Assembly: GCA_013177895.1 (NCBI GenBank)
Contig: JABLXV010000011.1
Span: 1-63,630, forward strand
Length of the DNA: 63,630 bases
Source of the DNA: Brevinematales bacterium
Lineage (GTDB): Bacteria > Spirochaetota > Brevinematia > Brevinematales > GWF1-51-8
Direction of reading: 5' to 3'
Below the pieces are notes generated by a model. That model was not told where the DNA came from, did no database searches, and saw only the letters and a list, made by a program, of their open reading frames with translations. Below, one piece after another: positions 28,931 to 36,658 of the stretch; position 1 is the first letter of the stretch, and each line of letters opens with the position of its first letter. The translations under genes and the position numbers were made by a program.

Positions 28931-29680
28931 TTATGATTTGATATAAAAAGTCATCAGTTCTTTCCATAACTCCCGGTAAGCGATCGCGGACCTGCTTTTC
29001 GGGCGGATTGCGGCTACAGGTTTTTGAGTGACGCCCATTTTTTCTATTTCAGACAGGTAGGGTATAAAAAACTTGCACACCCGTTTTTCCTTCAGCCATA
29101 GTTCGTCCATCGTTTCCCGATGCATCTTTTTGCGGATTTCGGCCATCGAGAAAAACGCGACGACGTCCTTCTCGTTCAGTTCATTTTCAAGGTAAAAACT
29201 GGTGATCTGATGATAGGTTCTGACGGAAAGGATGGTCGGGATGATTGGAACAACAAGCCGGTCGACGGCATGAAAAATATTTTCGGATAAAAGCGATATT
29301 CCGGGAGGACAATCGAGGATTAAAATATCGTAGTCATGCTTGATTTCGTCAATCACGTCGCGAAGCCGCGTGCGGGATTTTTTCACGTTATCGAGAATAA
29401 TATCGAAGTTCCTGAAGGAAAAATCGGACGGGACGATGTCGAGATAGATATAATCGGTATTCTTGATGCTTTCCTTCAGGCTGGACTTTCCCTTGATGAT
29501 TTTTTTCGTCCCCGATTCGAAACCCTGCTTTTTCTGAAAGTAGAAAGTCGCGGCGCCCTGGGGATCGAGATCCCATAGCAGGGTTTTGCCGATCGTTCTC
29601 GACGATAAATAGGAAAGATTTACAGCGGCGGCGGTTTTTCCTACCCCGCCCTTGATATTGTAAATTCCGATAACCTGCAT
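28931..29680 (-). CDS. ParA/MinD-type ATPase, orphan
   Basis: A deviant Walker A ATPase of 249 residues. The P-loop is NIKGGVGKTAAAVN at ~8-21, switch I is DLDPQGAAT and Walker B is ILILDCPPGIS. Such proteins position chromosomes, plasmids or protein clusters by dimerising on DNA or membrane. No parB or parS-like array lies nearby. Instead its start overlaps the stop of a lysine-rich coiled-coil gene by one base (TAATG). A C-terminal amphipathic MinD helix is not obvious, so nucleoid binding is more likely than membrane binding. Confidence 0.9.
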   Translation of the reverse strand: MQVIGIYNIKGGVGKTAAAVNLSYLSSRTIGKTLLWDLDPQGAATFYFQKKQGFESGTKKIIKGKSSLKESIKNTDYIYLDIVPSDFSFRNFDIILDNVKKSRTRLRDVIDEIKHDYDILILDCPPGISLLSENIFHAVDRLVVPIIPTILSVRTYHQITSFYLENELNEKDVVAFFSMAEIRKKMHRETMDELWLKEKRVCKFFIPYLSEIEKMGVTQKPVAAIRPKSRSAIAYRELWKELMTFYIKS

Positions 29681-30033
29681 TACTCGCTTACCTTATTTTC
29701 ACTTTCAGCGTTTTTTACCGATTTACTCAAGGCTTTTTCTTTCTTTTCCGCTTCTTTTTTTACCGTTTTTTCGGCTTTCTTCGTTTCCTTCTTCTGCTTC
29801 TTCAAGGTATCCTTGATTTCGTCGATAAACTTTTCCATGTCGAATAAATGATTATCCAGATTTTCACGGGTTTCTTTCAGACGGCTTTTCAAGTCCATGT
29901 ACTGGTCGTTCAATTTCAGGGATTCCTTTAAAATCGATTCGAATTGCTTTTTCAGGGCGGCATCCATCCCGGTCATTTTGTCCTTTAACGCCATCGCATA
30001 CGATAGAATTTTCGACGACTTAATCGAAGCCAT
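29680..30033 (-). CDS. Small lysine-rich coiled-coil protein paired with ParA
   Basis: A 117-residue protein with long helical heptads (LKKQFESILKESLKLNDQYM, LKSRLKETRENLDNHLFDM) and a C-terminal third made almost only of K, E and A. There is no signal peptide or membrane segment. It is translationally coupled to the ParA-type ATPase. It may be the ATPase partner or cargo adaptor; this is inference from gene pairing. The basic tail could bind nucleic acid. No named family is recognised. Confidence 0.8.
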   Translation of the reverse strand: MASIKSSKILSYAMALKDKMTGMDAALKKQFESILKESLKLNDQYMDLKSRLKETRENLDNHLFDMEKFIDEIKDTLKKQKKETKKAEKTVKKEAEKKEKALSKSVKNAESENKVSE

Positions 30034-30127
30034 ACAGTTCTCCTAAAGATTTTTATATTTACAGGAAATTTTAATATGCAATCATTAAGATTGTATTATT
30101 TTTAAGTTAATATATAGAAAATGATGA

Positions 30128-30156
30128 TTGAATCCTTCCTGAAATCGGGGTATAAT
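30128..30156 (+). promoter_or_regulatory. Promoter for the 30180 gene
   Basis: TTGAAT at 30128-30133 and a perfect TATAAT at 30151-30156 with a 17-base spacer; the RNA start would be about 17 bases before the start codon. Confidence 0.75.
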
Positions 30157-30179
30157 ATACGAAACATCGGGAGATAACT

Positions 30180-31316
30180 ATGAAACGTATTCTTATTCTT
30201 GGGGCGGTCATGCTGTCAGTTTTCGTGACGGCGGCGTCGGCGTTCAAATTCCCCGCGAAGGCGAACCAGAAGTACACCACATGGGGGAAGATCGAACGCA
30301 CGGTCAAGGGCGATACGGTCACTCTCGTGTATAAAAGCTATGTCACCTATTTCGAGCAGATACCCACCCTGATAAAAAAGAAGTTTATTACCGCCGACGC
30401 GCTCAAGGGAAAGATCGCCGACCTCAACCAGAGCTCACTTGCGCTCATCAGTATCTACGGCGCGGATATCTACAAGACGATTCCGTCGTATGAACTGGTG
30501 AAGGGCACGGATTTCCTCTATAAATACACATTCAGTATCAGCGATGAAGTATTCGACCGCGAACAGCTCTACGCATCGATCCCGGATGACCTGCTGATGT
30601 ACCAATACAGTACGAAAGAGGAAAAGATCGAGAAGGAGACGGCCATCAAGGCGGAGTGTAAGAAGCACGGCTTTCTCTACCTCTCCACCCTTTTGGGGGA
30701 TAAGCAGAACACGGTGATGCGCGATTACAAGGGGCTGTACGAAATCTATAAACCGATCATCAAACCGTTTGTCGAGGACCTCACGGTAAAGATTATCGGT
30801 ACGCTGAAAAACTTCAACGGCGGCAAGGCCGCGATAGTGGATATAATCATCAGTCTCGGCGAGTTTGTCGCGCTGATGGAGTATAAGAACCCAGGCGATA
30901 CGATTACCGTGAACGGGAAAAAGTACCTGACGGGGAATATCTGGACGCCGTTCGCGGTGCTCCTTCAGGCCTCCGGGGACTGCGACAGCAAGAACCTGCT
31001 GTTTACCGTGATGCTCGGGGTAATGCGCGATACGATTATCGCGGTCGACGAGAAAAAATATCCCAAGCTCGCCGATTTGAAGCAGGAGATGCTGAAGTGC
31101 GACTTTAAACTATTGGCGTTTCCGCCAAAGCCGGGCAGCTCGGTCGGCCATCTCTTCGCGGCGGTTCGTCTGCCCTACCAGCAGGTCGCCCCCACTGTGA
31201 CAATCAACGGCGAGCTGTATTCGCTGATGGACGTGACCGGGGAATATATACCGGGGTACGAGACCGACTGGGATAAATATATCAAGACGGCGGCGGTTAT
31301 CGATCTTCTGGATTGA
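30180..31316 (+). CDS. Secreted transglutaminase-like cysteine protein
   Basis: A 378-residue exported protein with an SPase I signal peptide (ends TAASAF). The first 240 residues are not recognised. The C-terminal part has C268 in QASGDCDSKNLLF, H324 in SSVGHLFAAV and D351 in YSLMDVTGEY. That is the order and local pattern of the Cys-His-Asp triad of transglutaminase-like peptidases (GDCxxKxxL ... GH ... D). A periplasmic peptidase or amidase role is inferred. The last 20 bases overlap the convergent trmH-family gene. Confidence 0.72.
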   Translation: MKRILILGAVMLSVFVTAASAFKFPAKANQKYTTWGKIERTVKGDTVTLVYKSYVTYFEQIPTLIKKKFITADALKGKIADLNQSSLALISIYGADIYKTIPSYELVKGTDFLYKYTFSISDEVFDREQLYASIPDDLLMYQYSTKEEKIEKETAIKAECKKHGFLYLSTLLGDKQNTVMRDYKGLYEIYKPIIKPFVEDLTVKIIGTLKNFNGGKAAIVDIIISLGEFVALMEYKNPGDTITVNGKKYLTGNIWTPFAVLLQASGDCDSKNLLFTVMLGVMRDTIIAVDEKKYPKLADLKQEMLKCDFKLLAFPPKPGSSVGHLFAAVRLPYQQVAPTVTINGELYSLMDVTGEYIPGYETDWDKYIKTAAVIDLLD

Positions 31317-32166
31317 CGTCCCGTTCGAGGTAATATTTCAGCGATTCATACATGACCGCCGAGAAACTGTTCGCCACATTGATGGAATTTTTCATCCCGA
31401 CCAGCGGGATCATCGCGATCCGGTCGCACATCCCGAGAATCTCGTCCGTAATCCCGAATTCCTCGTTACCGAATACGATGCATTTATTCTCGAAACTTTC
31501 GATATCCGAAATAGGTATCGCGCCCGCGGCGGTCTCCATCGCGAGTATCTCATAGCCCCGCGAGCGGTATTCCGCGATAGCGCCGGCGGTCGTTTCAAAA
31601 TATTTCCATAACACTGTATCGAGCGTGCCCATCGCGGTGCGCTCGATTTTTACCGACGGGGGTGACGGGGTAATCCCGCATAAGGCGAGTTCGCTGACCC
31701 CGAACGCATCCGCGCTTCGGAAAATACTGCCGACATTGAAGGGCGAACGGATATTATCGAGAATCGCCGCGACAGGGAAACGCAGCACCCCGTAGGGGCT
31801 GTCGAAACGGCGCACGTCGAAAAACTTTTCGCCGATTTCCTCGTCAATCAATCCGATGAGGTCATGGAAGCAGAGATTGAGAGGCATAATTAGCGAATTA
31901 GCGGTGGTGTTCGCGGCGAAAAAGGAATCGGCCGCTCCGAGGCGGGATTCGATGATACCCAGAGCATGGGAAATCTTCGGATGGGACGATTCCTGCGCGA
32001 TACAGCCGAGATACATCGAGAGCTCCGGCAGATGCTTGCCGGCGATAGCGGGAATTTCGGGTTCAGGGGATGCTTTGAGCTTTTTTTCCATCACGCGGAG
32101 CACGGACGCGATCTTGTAGATTTTTTGCTTGATGTTGAGCTTGACGAACTTATTTCGCGAGATCAT
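31297..32166 (-). CDS. TrmH/SpoU-family RNA 2'-O-methyltransferase
   Basis: A SPOUT-knot methyltransferase of 289 residues. Motif 1 is LDNIRSPFNVGSIFRSADAFG (first 20 residues are the key part), motif 2 is IVFGNEEFGI and motif 3 is IPLVGMKNSINVANSFSA, which forms the SAM knot. The N-terminal ~120 residues are an extra helical region. It probably methylates tRNA or rRNA ribose; which site is not clear. It overlaps holA by 17 bases at its start and is the last gene of a five-gene operon. Confidence 0.9.
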   Translation of the reverse strand: MISRNKFVKLNIKQKIYKIASVLRVMEKKLKASPEPEIPAIAGKHLPELSMYLGCIAQESSHPKISHALGIIESRLGAADSFFAANTTANSLIMPLNLCFHDLIGLIDEEIGEKFFDVRRFDSPYGVLRFPVAAILDNIRSPFNVGSIFRSADAFGVSELALCGITPSPPSVKIERTAMGTLDTVLWKYFETTAGAIAEYRSRGYEILAMETAAGAIPISDIESFENKCIVFGNEEFGITDEILGMCDRIAMIPLVGMKNSINVANSFSAVMYESLKYYLERDVNPEDR

Positions 32167-33154
32167 AGGCGGGCTTCTTCATATTCAGGAGGAAGGTCTC
32201 GATCTCGAGGAATGCGAAGGATTCGTCGGTGGATTTCACACGGTATTCCACCGCGCGGCTGAGCTCGAATACCGCGCTGACGAATTTCAGGTCGCAGATT
32301 TGGGCGTACTCGGACAATTTTTTCATCTCGAAGGAACTGATGCCCATTTCGGAGGCAAGTTCCCGTTTATCGCCGGACGCGAGATATCCCCAAAGATGCT
32401 TCGCGGAACGGAGGAGCATCGAATTGATGACAAGGATATGCGGGTCGCCGAGCTGTTTCATATCGCTGAGGATTTCCAGCGCGGGACGGGGCTTTTTGGT
32501 AAAAAACGCGTCGATCAACTGGAAGATCGTGCCGTTCTGAGAACGCGCGAGGATATTTTTTGCGTCCTCGGCGGCGAGTTTGCCTCCGTCGCCGGCATAC
32601 TCGCAGAGAAGCCGGACCATCATCGCGGCGTCCTCGATATCCTCGTTAGAAAGGATGAGCACGAGGTCGGGGATACTCTTCTCGTAGTCGAGCTTGATCT
32701 CGGCAAACTTGCCGCGTATAAAATCCAATATGTCGCGGGCATAGGCGCGCTTAAATTCCTTCGCTATCTGGTTCGGGTCCTGCTCGACCGCGGCGGCAGC
32801 CTTCTTCGACGGGGACTCCCATTCGAGGATGAGCACGGTATCGGGGTTGGGGCTCTCCAGATAATGGAGGAGGCGGGTCTCGAATTCGTCGGACTTGCTC
32901 TTGTAGGCGGATTTCTGCGTGCCGTCGCCCGTATCGGCGGGTTTGCCCTTGATGCGGTCGATATTCCTGACAAGCACGACGTTCTGCGCGCCGAATAGGG
33001 AGGTTTGGACGCACTGGTTGATGATCGCCGACACTGAGGAGTCGTCCGCGAAATAGACGGTGAGTTCCTCGCGCGGTACTTTGGCGATCAGTTTATCGAT
33101 ATAATCCTTTCGGAATACTTCGTTAGGGCCGGTTAGTAAATAAACCGTCTTCAT
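32150..33154 (-). CDS. holA: DNA polymerase III delta subunit
   Basis: Clamp-loader subunit that opens the beta clamp. The N-terminal stretch YLLTGPNEVFRKDYIDKLIA and the FGAQNVVLVRNIDRI block fit HolA, with the C-terminal helical collar domain at ~215-334. Length 334 is normal. It overlaps the preceding LptE-like gene by 32 bases, the same lptE-holA order known in proteobacteria. Confidence 0.9.
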   Translation of the reverse strand: MKTVYLLTGPNEVFRKDYIDKLIAKVPREELTVYFADDSSVSAIINQCVQTSLFGAQNVVLVRNIDRIKGKPADTGDGTQKSAYKSKSDEFETRLLHYLESPNPDTVLILEWESPSKKAAAAVEQDPNQIAKEFKRAYARDILDFIRGKFAEIKLDYEKSIPDLVLILSNEDIEDAAMMVRLLCEYAGDGGKLAAEDAKNILARSQNGTIFQLIDAFFTKKPRPALEILSDMKQLGDPHILVINSMLLRSAKHLWGYLASGDKRELASEMGISSFEMKKLSEYAQICDLKFVSAVFELSRAVEYRVKSTDESFAFLEIETFLLNMKKPAYDLAK

Positions 33155-33851
33155 GGTACTCTCCGAGAATATCCATCTTGCCGCTGAACTGCGAAAACTG
33201 GAGCTGCCATCCGTAGACTATCGCTTCCGCGGTGCGTGTGGCTATCAGATCCACAAGTTGAGGAACCACCATATTACTGAGATAGGAGTTGGTATCCACT
33301 ACCAGATAACTTTGCTCGATGGATTTATTGTCCTGCACGGGATTGCCCGCCATATCCTGCACGGAGTACGTGACTTTCATCGTGTAAATCAACCCGGGGA
33401 TATTGGTTACGAGGCGGGAATCCTCGATAAAGAACGTGTTGATACTGCCGTTCACGACAACCTGGGCATACTTGATTTTATTCATGATCTGCAGGCCGTA
33501 CGCGGTCAGTTTATCCTTCAGTATTTTATCGAAATCCCGCTGAATTTCCACATTATGGGAATGGTCGATAAAGAGGGAAAGATATACCTGCTGCACGCCC
33601 TCGGGAAGCCCCGACTCGATACCCTCGACCTGAACCCGGTCGATCGTGCTCTCGTAAATATTTCCCTTCATCGGGATAATGATTTCCTTGGGCATTTCCG
33701 GCAGGGATTTTATCATATTTTTCGGCGACTTATTCAGTAACGATTCGGGATTCTCGTATTCCTTTATCAGAATCGACGACGACCCGCAGGATAGCAGAAG
33801 CGTCAGTGGCAGCAGTAGAAAAAGTGTAATGACGGTTAGAGTTTTCAGCAT
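33123..33851 (-). CDS. lptE: LptE-like outer-membrane lipoprotein
   Basis: A 242-residue lipoprotein with lipobox LLLSC (cysteine 22). The body follows the LptE pattern: VQQVYLSLFIDHSH, DFDKILKDKLTAYGL, VVVNGSINTFFIEDS, a beta-strand pair YTMKVTYSVQDMAG, and a C-terminal helix VDLIATRTAEAIVYG. LptE plugs the LptD barrel in lipopolysaccharide export. Support comes from lptE-holA gene order. Sequence identity to known LptE is low by eye, so the name is an inference; if right, the organism probably makes LPS or another LptD client. Confidence 0.65.
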   Translation of the reverse strand: MLKTLTVITLFLLLPLTLLLSCGSSSILIKEYENPESLLNKSPKNMIKSLPEMPKEIIIPMKGNIYESTIDRVQVEGIESGLPEGVQQVYLSLFIDHSHNVEIQRDFDKILKDKLTAYGLQIMNKIKYAQVVVNGSINTFFIEDSRLVTNIPGLIYTMKVTYSVQDMAGNPVQDNKSIEQSYLVVDTNSYLSNMVVPQLVDLIATRTAEAIVYGWQLQFSQFSGKMDILGEYHEDGLFTNRP

Positions 33852-33863
33852 TTCAGTCCTTTT

Positions 33864-34619
33864 TTAGAATGCGAATGACAGTACGGGTATTTCTATCAGG
33901 TTCCCGGAGTTCGCAAGCGATAGTCCGTCCGGTCCCAGCTGAGGAAAACAACTCTGCGATTTCAGCGACGGGTCTATCCGGTCGGGATAGATGCACAACG
34001 CGGTTTTCAGGTTCTCGTTATATCCAAATTGGTAGAATAACGGGAAGAACAGGTTAAACGCATATGACCCGATGGCGAGTACGGCGAAAACCGGTACGAG
34101 TCCCGTGGAATTATTCCCGTCGATGATGCAGAGCGCGGAAAACAGGAGAGTTCCTCCGCCGGAGACGAGCGCGATCTCCCATTTACCCATCACCCAACTC
34201 CCGATGCTGAAAACCGGAAGAAGGTTATACACGCTATAAGTAAACCAGCTTCGCATCTCGAACGTCTGGTAGAATGAATTCCGGTCGATTTCCGTCAGGT
34301 TGATCGTCAACTGCTGCATCGCGAGGGTGTCTTCCTTCGAGAAAAACTTATTATTACGGATAAGCCCCTCGGTCTGGGATTTTAACTGAAGGTACTTGAT
34401 TTCCTTGATATCCGACGCGTTAGTCTCGTCGGTAACAAGCGAACTGATCTTATCGCTGCCGATCACAATTTCCCCGACCTGCGACTGGAAAATAATATTA
34501 CTAGGACTGGTCGAAACAATTTTCCCGTTCAGTACAGTACCGTCCTTCAGGATGACAATAGCGCCGAACAGCGCGGTACTGCAAAATGACAGCAGTATTG
34601 CCGATAAAAAGGTACGCAT
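33864..34619 (-). CDS. Exported membrane protein with SH3-like N-terminus and P13-like C-terminal domain
   Basis: A 251-residue protein with a signal peptide (ends ALFGA). Residues ~20-70 look like a small SH3/Sm-like beta barrel (IVILKDGTVLNGKIVS). The C-terminal ~130 residues contain hydrophobic segments with the pattern VFSIGSWVMGKWEIALVSGG and FGYNENLKTAL. From memory this resembles the P13 porin family of spirochaetes. It lies between the MBL and LptE-like genes with gaps of 10 and 12 bases. The P13 assignment needs a profile search. Confidence 0.6.
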   Translation of the reverse strand: MRTFLSAILLSFCSTALFGAIVILKDGTVLNGKIVSTSPSNIIFQSQVGEIVIGSDKISSLVTDETNASDIKEIKYLQLKSQTEGLIRNNKFFSKEDTLAMQQLTINLTEIDRNSFYQTFEMRSWFTYSVYNLLPVFSIGSWVMGKWEIALVSGGGTLLFSALCIIDGNNSTGLVPVFAVLAIGSYAFNLFFPLFYQFGYNENLKTALCIYPDRIDPSLKSQSCFPQLGPDGLSLANSGNLIEIPVLSFAF

Positions 34620-34629
34620 AAATTCCCCC

Positions 34630-35364
34630 TTACTTCCATCCCTCGAATGCCGCCTGTGCGTTGGTGGTATAACCGGTATGCCCGGTGAAAATAGCGGATA
34701 TCCCGGTGATTGCCGCGACTTTTCGGATAGATTTCTTCAATGTCTCCATATCCATCGTGTACTTGAAGAAAAACACGTCAACCTTACCGTCGTTGAGGTT
34801 CATCGAATCCCCGGCGAACAGGTATTTCCCGTCGATCAGGTAGCACATCGAACCGGGAGTATGCCCCGGAACGGCGATCGCGCGAATCATCGTGTTCCCG
34901 ATCAGCAGGTTCTGGTTATCGTTAAGCGCGGTATGCCTGATTTCCTTGACGGAGGGCGGCGCGAAAATAAAGCGCGCGGTCTTGCCGTCGATCATCTGCT
35001 CCTCGTCCGCGGACATATATACGGCAGCGTTGGGTAGTAACGGAAGCCCGCCCGAATGGTCGTAATCGGAATGAGTGAGGAACACGGTACGGATAGATTC
35101 GGGGTCGATACCCAGCTCGTCCAATCCGGCTTTAAGCGCCTCGGGACCGGCGAGAGTGTCGATCAGGATATAGTCGGCGCCGCTCGGAACCAGATAGCAA
35201 TTCACGGAACCGCCGCTGATCGTATAGACGTTATCCGCAATCCGGCCGGTAGGTGTGATGACACGGGTCACCCCGATCGGCAGAAACATATATGCGAAAA
35301 ATGCGAGCAGGATTACTGCAATCGCGCCGAGCGAAATAAGTACGATCTTCAACGTTTTTTTCAT
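34630..35364 (-). CDS. Metallo-beta-lactamase-fold hydrolase, membrane-anchored
   Basis: A 244-residue MBL-fold protein with an N-terminal hydrophobic segment (ISLGAIAVILLAFFAYMF) acting as an anchor or uncleaved signal. Metal ligands are THSDYDHSGG, VPGHTPGS, FAGDS and FTGHTG. The second position of HxHxDH is aspartate, a variant seen in some MBL subgroups. It is the first gene of the MBL / P13-like / lptE / holA / trmH operon. Substrate unknown; lactonase- or glyoxalase-like activity is possible. Confidence 0.85.
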   Translation of the reverse strand: MKKTLKIVLISLGAIAVILLAFFAYMFLPIGVTRVITPTGRIADNVYTISGGSVNCYLVPSGADYILIDTLAGPEALKAGLDELGIDPESIRTVFLTHSDYDHSGGLPLLPNAAVYMSADEEQMIDGKTARFIFAPPSVKEIRHTALNDNQNLLIGNTMIRAIAVPGHTPGSMCYLIDGKYLFAGDSMNLNDGKVDVFFFKYTMDMETLKKSIRKVAAITGISAIFTGHTGYTTNAQAAFEGWK

Positions 35365-35439
35365 TGGATATCCTTAATTATTATTCAGTCGGAGAGGGAG
35401 TGGATGAATCAGGCATTCGCGTATTTTAAATATTGTATG

Positions 35440-35640
35440 AGGTAGCGTTAAAAAAGTCAAGCTGCTGCGCCCACTGCGTGGGGGCTAATCCCGACTGCTG
35501 CGCAGACAAACCCCGATATCGACGTTTGTATTGTGAAAAGTATAGAGCCCGTGGTGAAGGGTTGAAATTCGGTAGAGCACGGGAAATATTTATCTATCGG
35601 GAATCCGCTTTATATCGGGATTAGTGTACGCAGTACACGC
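35440..35640. repeat. Intergenic repeat-like sequence
   Basis: The 281-base gap between two minus-strand genes holds no supported gene. It has short inverted pieces such as CTGCGCCCACTGCGTGGG, and ATCGGGATTAG-type blocks related to sequence at 75-95 and to the region before alaS (near 53265). It looks like an old dispersed repeat. Confidence 0.45.
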
Positions 35641-35645
35641 AGCAC

Positions 35646-36395
35646 CTAATCGCCTAGGATCGAATCCTCGCTGAGTTCCACCCCGAAATAGGCGGTCGCG
35701 GCGCTGAGAACCGGCCCGACCATATCGTGATCCTGAAACTTCGGGGATTTCCCGGGTTTATAGAAGATATATCCCAGGTCAAAACCGCCGTCTTTGACGA
35801 ATTTCGCGAGATTTACGCCTAATGTGGGATGAGACTGATCCTCACCGGTAAGCACGGGCTTCTTCAGCGCTTTTTCATCGGCGAAAACAGCTTCGATATT
35901 GTTCGCTTTAGCGACCTGAAATACCGTATCGGTAAACCAGGCCCAGTCCTCGCTGGTTTCCTCGACGGAAGAAGCGCAGAATATTACAATAAGCCCTTTT
36001 GGCGGAAAAGAATCGACCTGAGTATCTACGAGTACGGCGGCATTCACCCATCCGGTCTTCCCGTCGGCGGTCTTTACCTGATACCACGGCTGGTTAAACT
36101 CCACCTCGCGAAGCACGATTTTAAGCAAATCTTTGGTTACGGGGCCGAGGGTGGTAACCTGATCCCCCTGTTTAATCTGTGTAATTACTTTAGCGTCGAT
36201 AGAGGGACTCTCACGGAGGTTGGCGTTATCGACCCAGCAGTAATAGACCTTTCCGGTGTCGGTTGCGGCATTAGGCGCAACAGCGGGCGCCGTGGAGTTT
36301 GACCCGCCGGAACCCGATTTTCCGTCCTGATTCCCGCAGGATAATAAAGCGATGCAGGAAACACCCAAAATGAGACTGAAAATTTTCAAATTCAT
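35646..36395 (-). CDS. Lipoprotein with bacterial SH3 domain
   Basis: A 249-residue lipoprotein; lipobox ALLSC (cysteine 20), then a Gly/Ser/Ala-rich tether. Residues ~50-125 form an SH3b domain (DNANLRESPSIDAKVI, GWVNAAVLV) of the kind that binds cell-wall peptides. The C-terminal ~120 residues (IVIFCASSVEETSEDWAWF and on) are unrecognised, with no catalytic motif seen. The role may be in peptidoglycan sensing; this is inferred. Confidence 0.75.
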   Translation of the reverse strand: MNLKIFSLILGVSCIALLSCGNQDGKSGSGGSNSTAPAVAPNAATDTGKVYYCWVDNANLRESPSIDAKVITQIKQGDQVTTLGPVTKDLLKIVLREVEFNQPWYQVKTADGKTGWVNAAVLVDTQVDSFPPKGLIVIFCASSVEETSEDWAWFTDTVFQVAKANNIEAVFADEKALKKPVLTGEDQSHPTLGVNLAKFVKDGGFDLGYIFYKPGKSPKFQDHDMVGPVLSAATAYFGVELSEDSILGD

Positions 36396-36478
36396 AATAA
36401 ACCCCTTGATTGATTGTAAAGAATCCTATAAGGGTACGGAAAAAATGTCAACCGTAGAAAAAATATTTTATAAACTAC

Positions 36479-36507
36479 TTGACGATGAGGGATAAACACG
36501 CTATACT
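36479..36507 (+). promoter_or_regulatory. Promoter for the 36659 epimerase gene
   Basis: TTGACG at 36479-36484 and TATACT at 36502-36507 with a 17-base spacer. The predicted start point (about 36514) falls at the edge of the first operator palindrome. Confidence 0.75.
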
Positions 36508-36514
36508 ATATTGA

Positions 36515-36532
36515 TGAGTGAGTAATCACTCA
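36515..36532. promoter_or_regulatory. Palindromic operator O1
   Basis: TGAGTGA-GTAA-TCACTCA is a perfect 7-base inverted repeat with a 4-base centre, just downstream of the -10 box where a bound repressor would block transcription. A half site ACTCACT lies at 36556-36562. The pattern suits a TetR- or GntR-type dimer. The regulator is not identified. Confidence 0.7.
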
Positions 36533-36579
36533 GTGTATTTATTTTTAGCTATTTTACTCACTATAACATTATTAAAAGA

Positions 36580-36591
36580 GTGAGTACTCAC
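36580..36591. promoter_or_regulatory. Palindromic operator O2
   Basis: GTGAGTACTCAC is a perfect 12-base palindrome sharing the TGAGT/ACTCA arms of O1, 48 bases downstream of it and about 68 bases before the epimerase start. Two sites plus a half site suggest cooperative binding or looping. Confidence 0.65.
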
Positions 36592-36658
36592 ACAGTTGCG
36601 CGGCTGATTTGCCTCTCCTCCCTTTTATCCATGAATTTTTTCTACTTTGGAGGCAATT

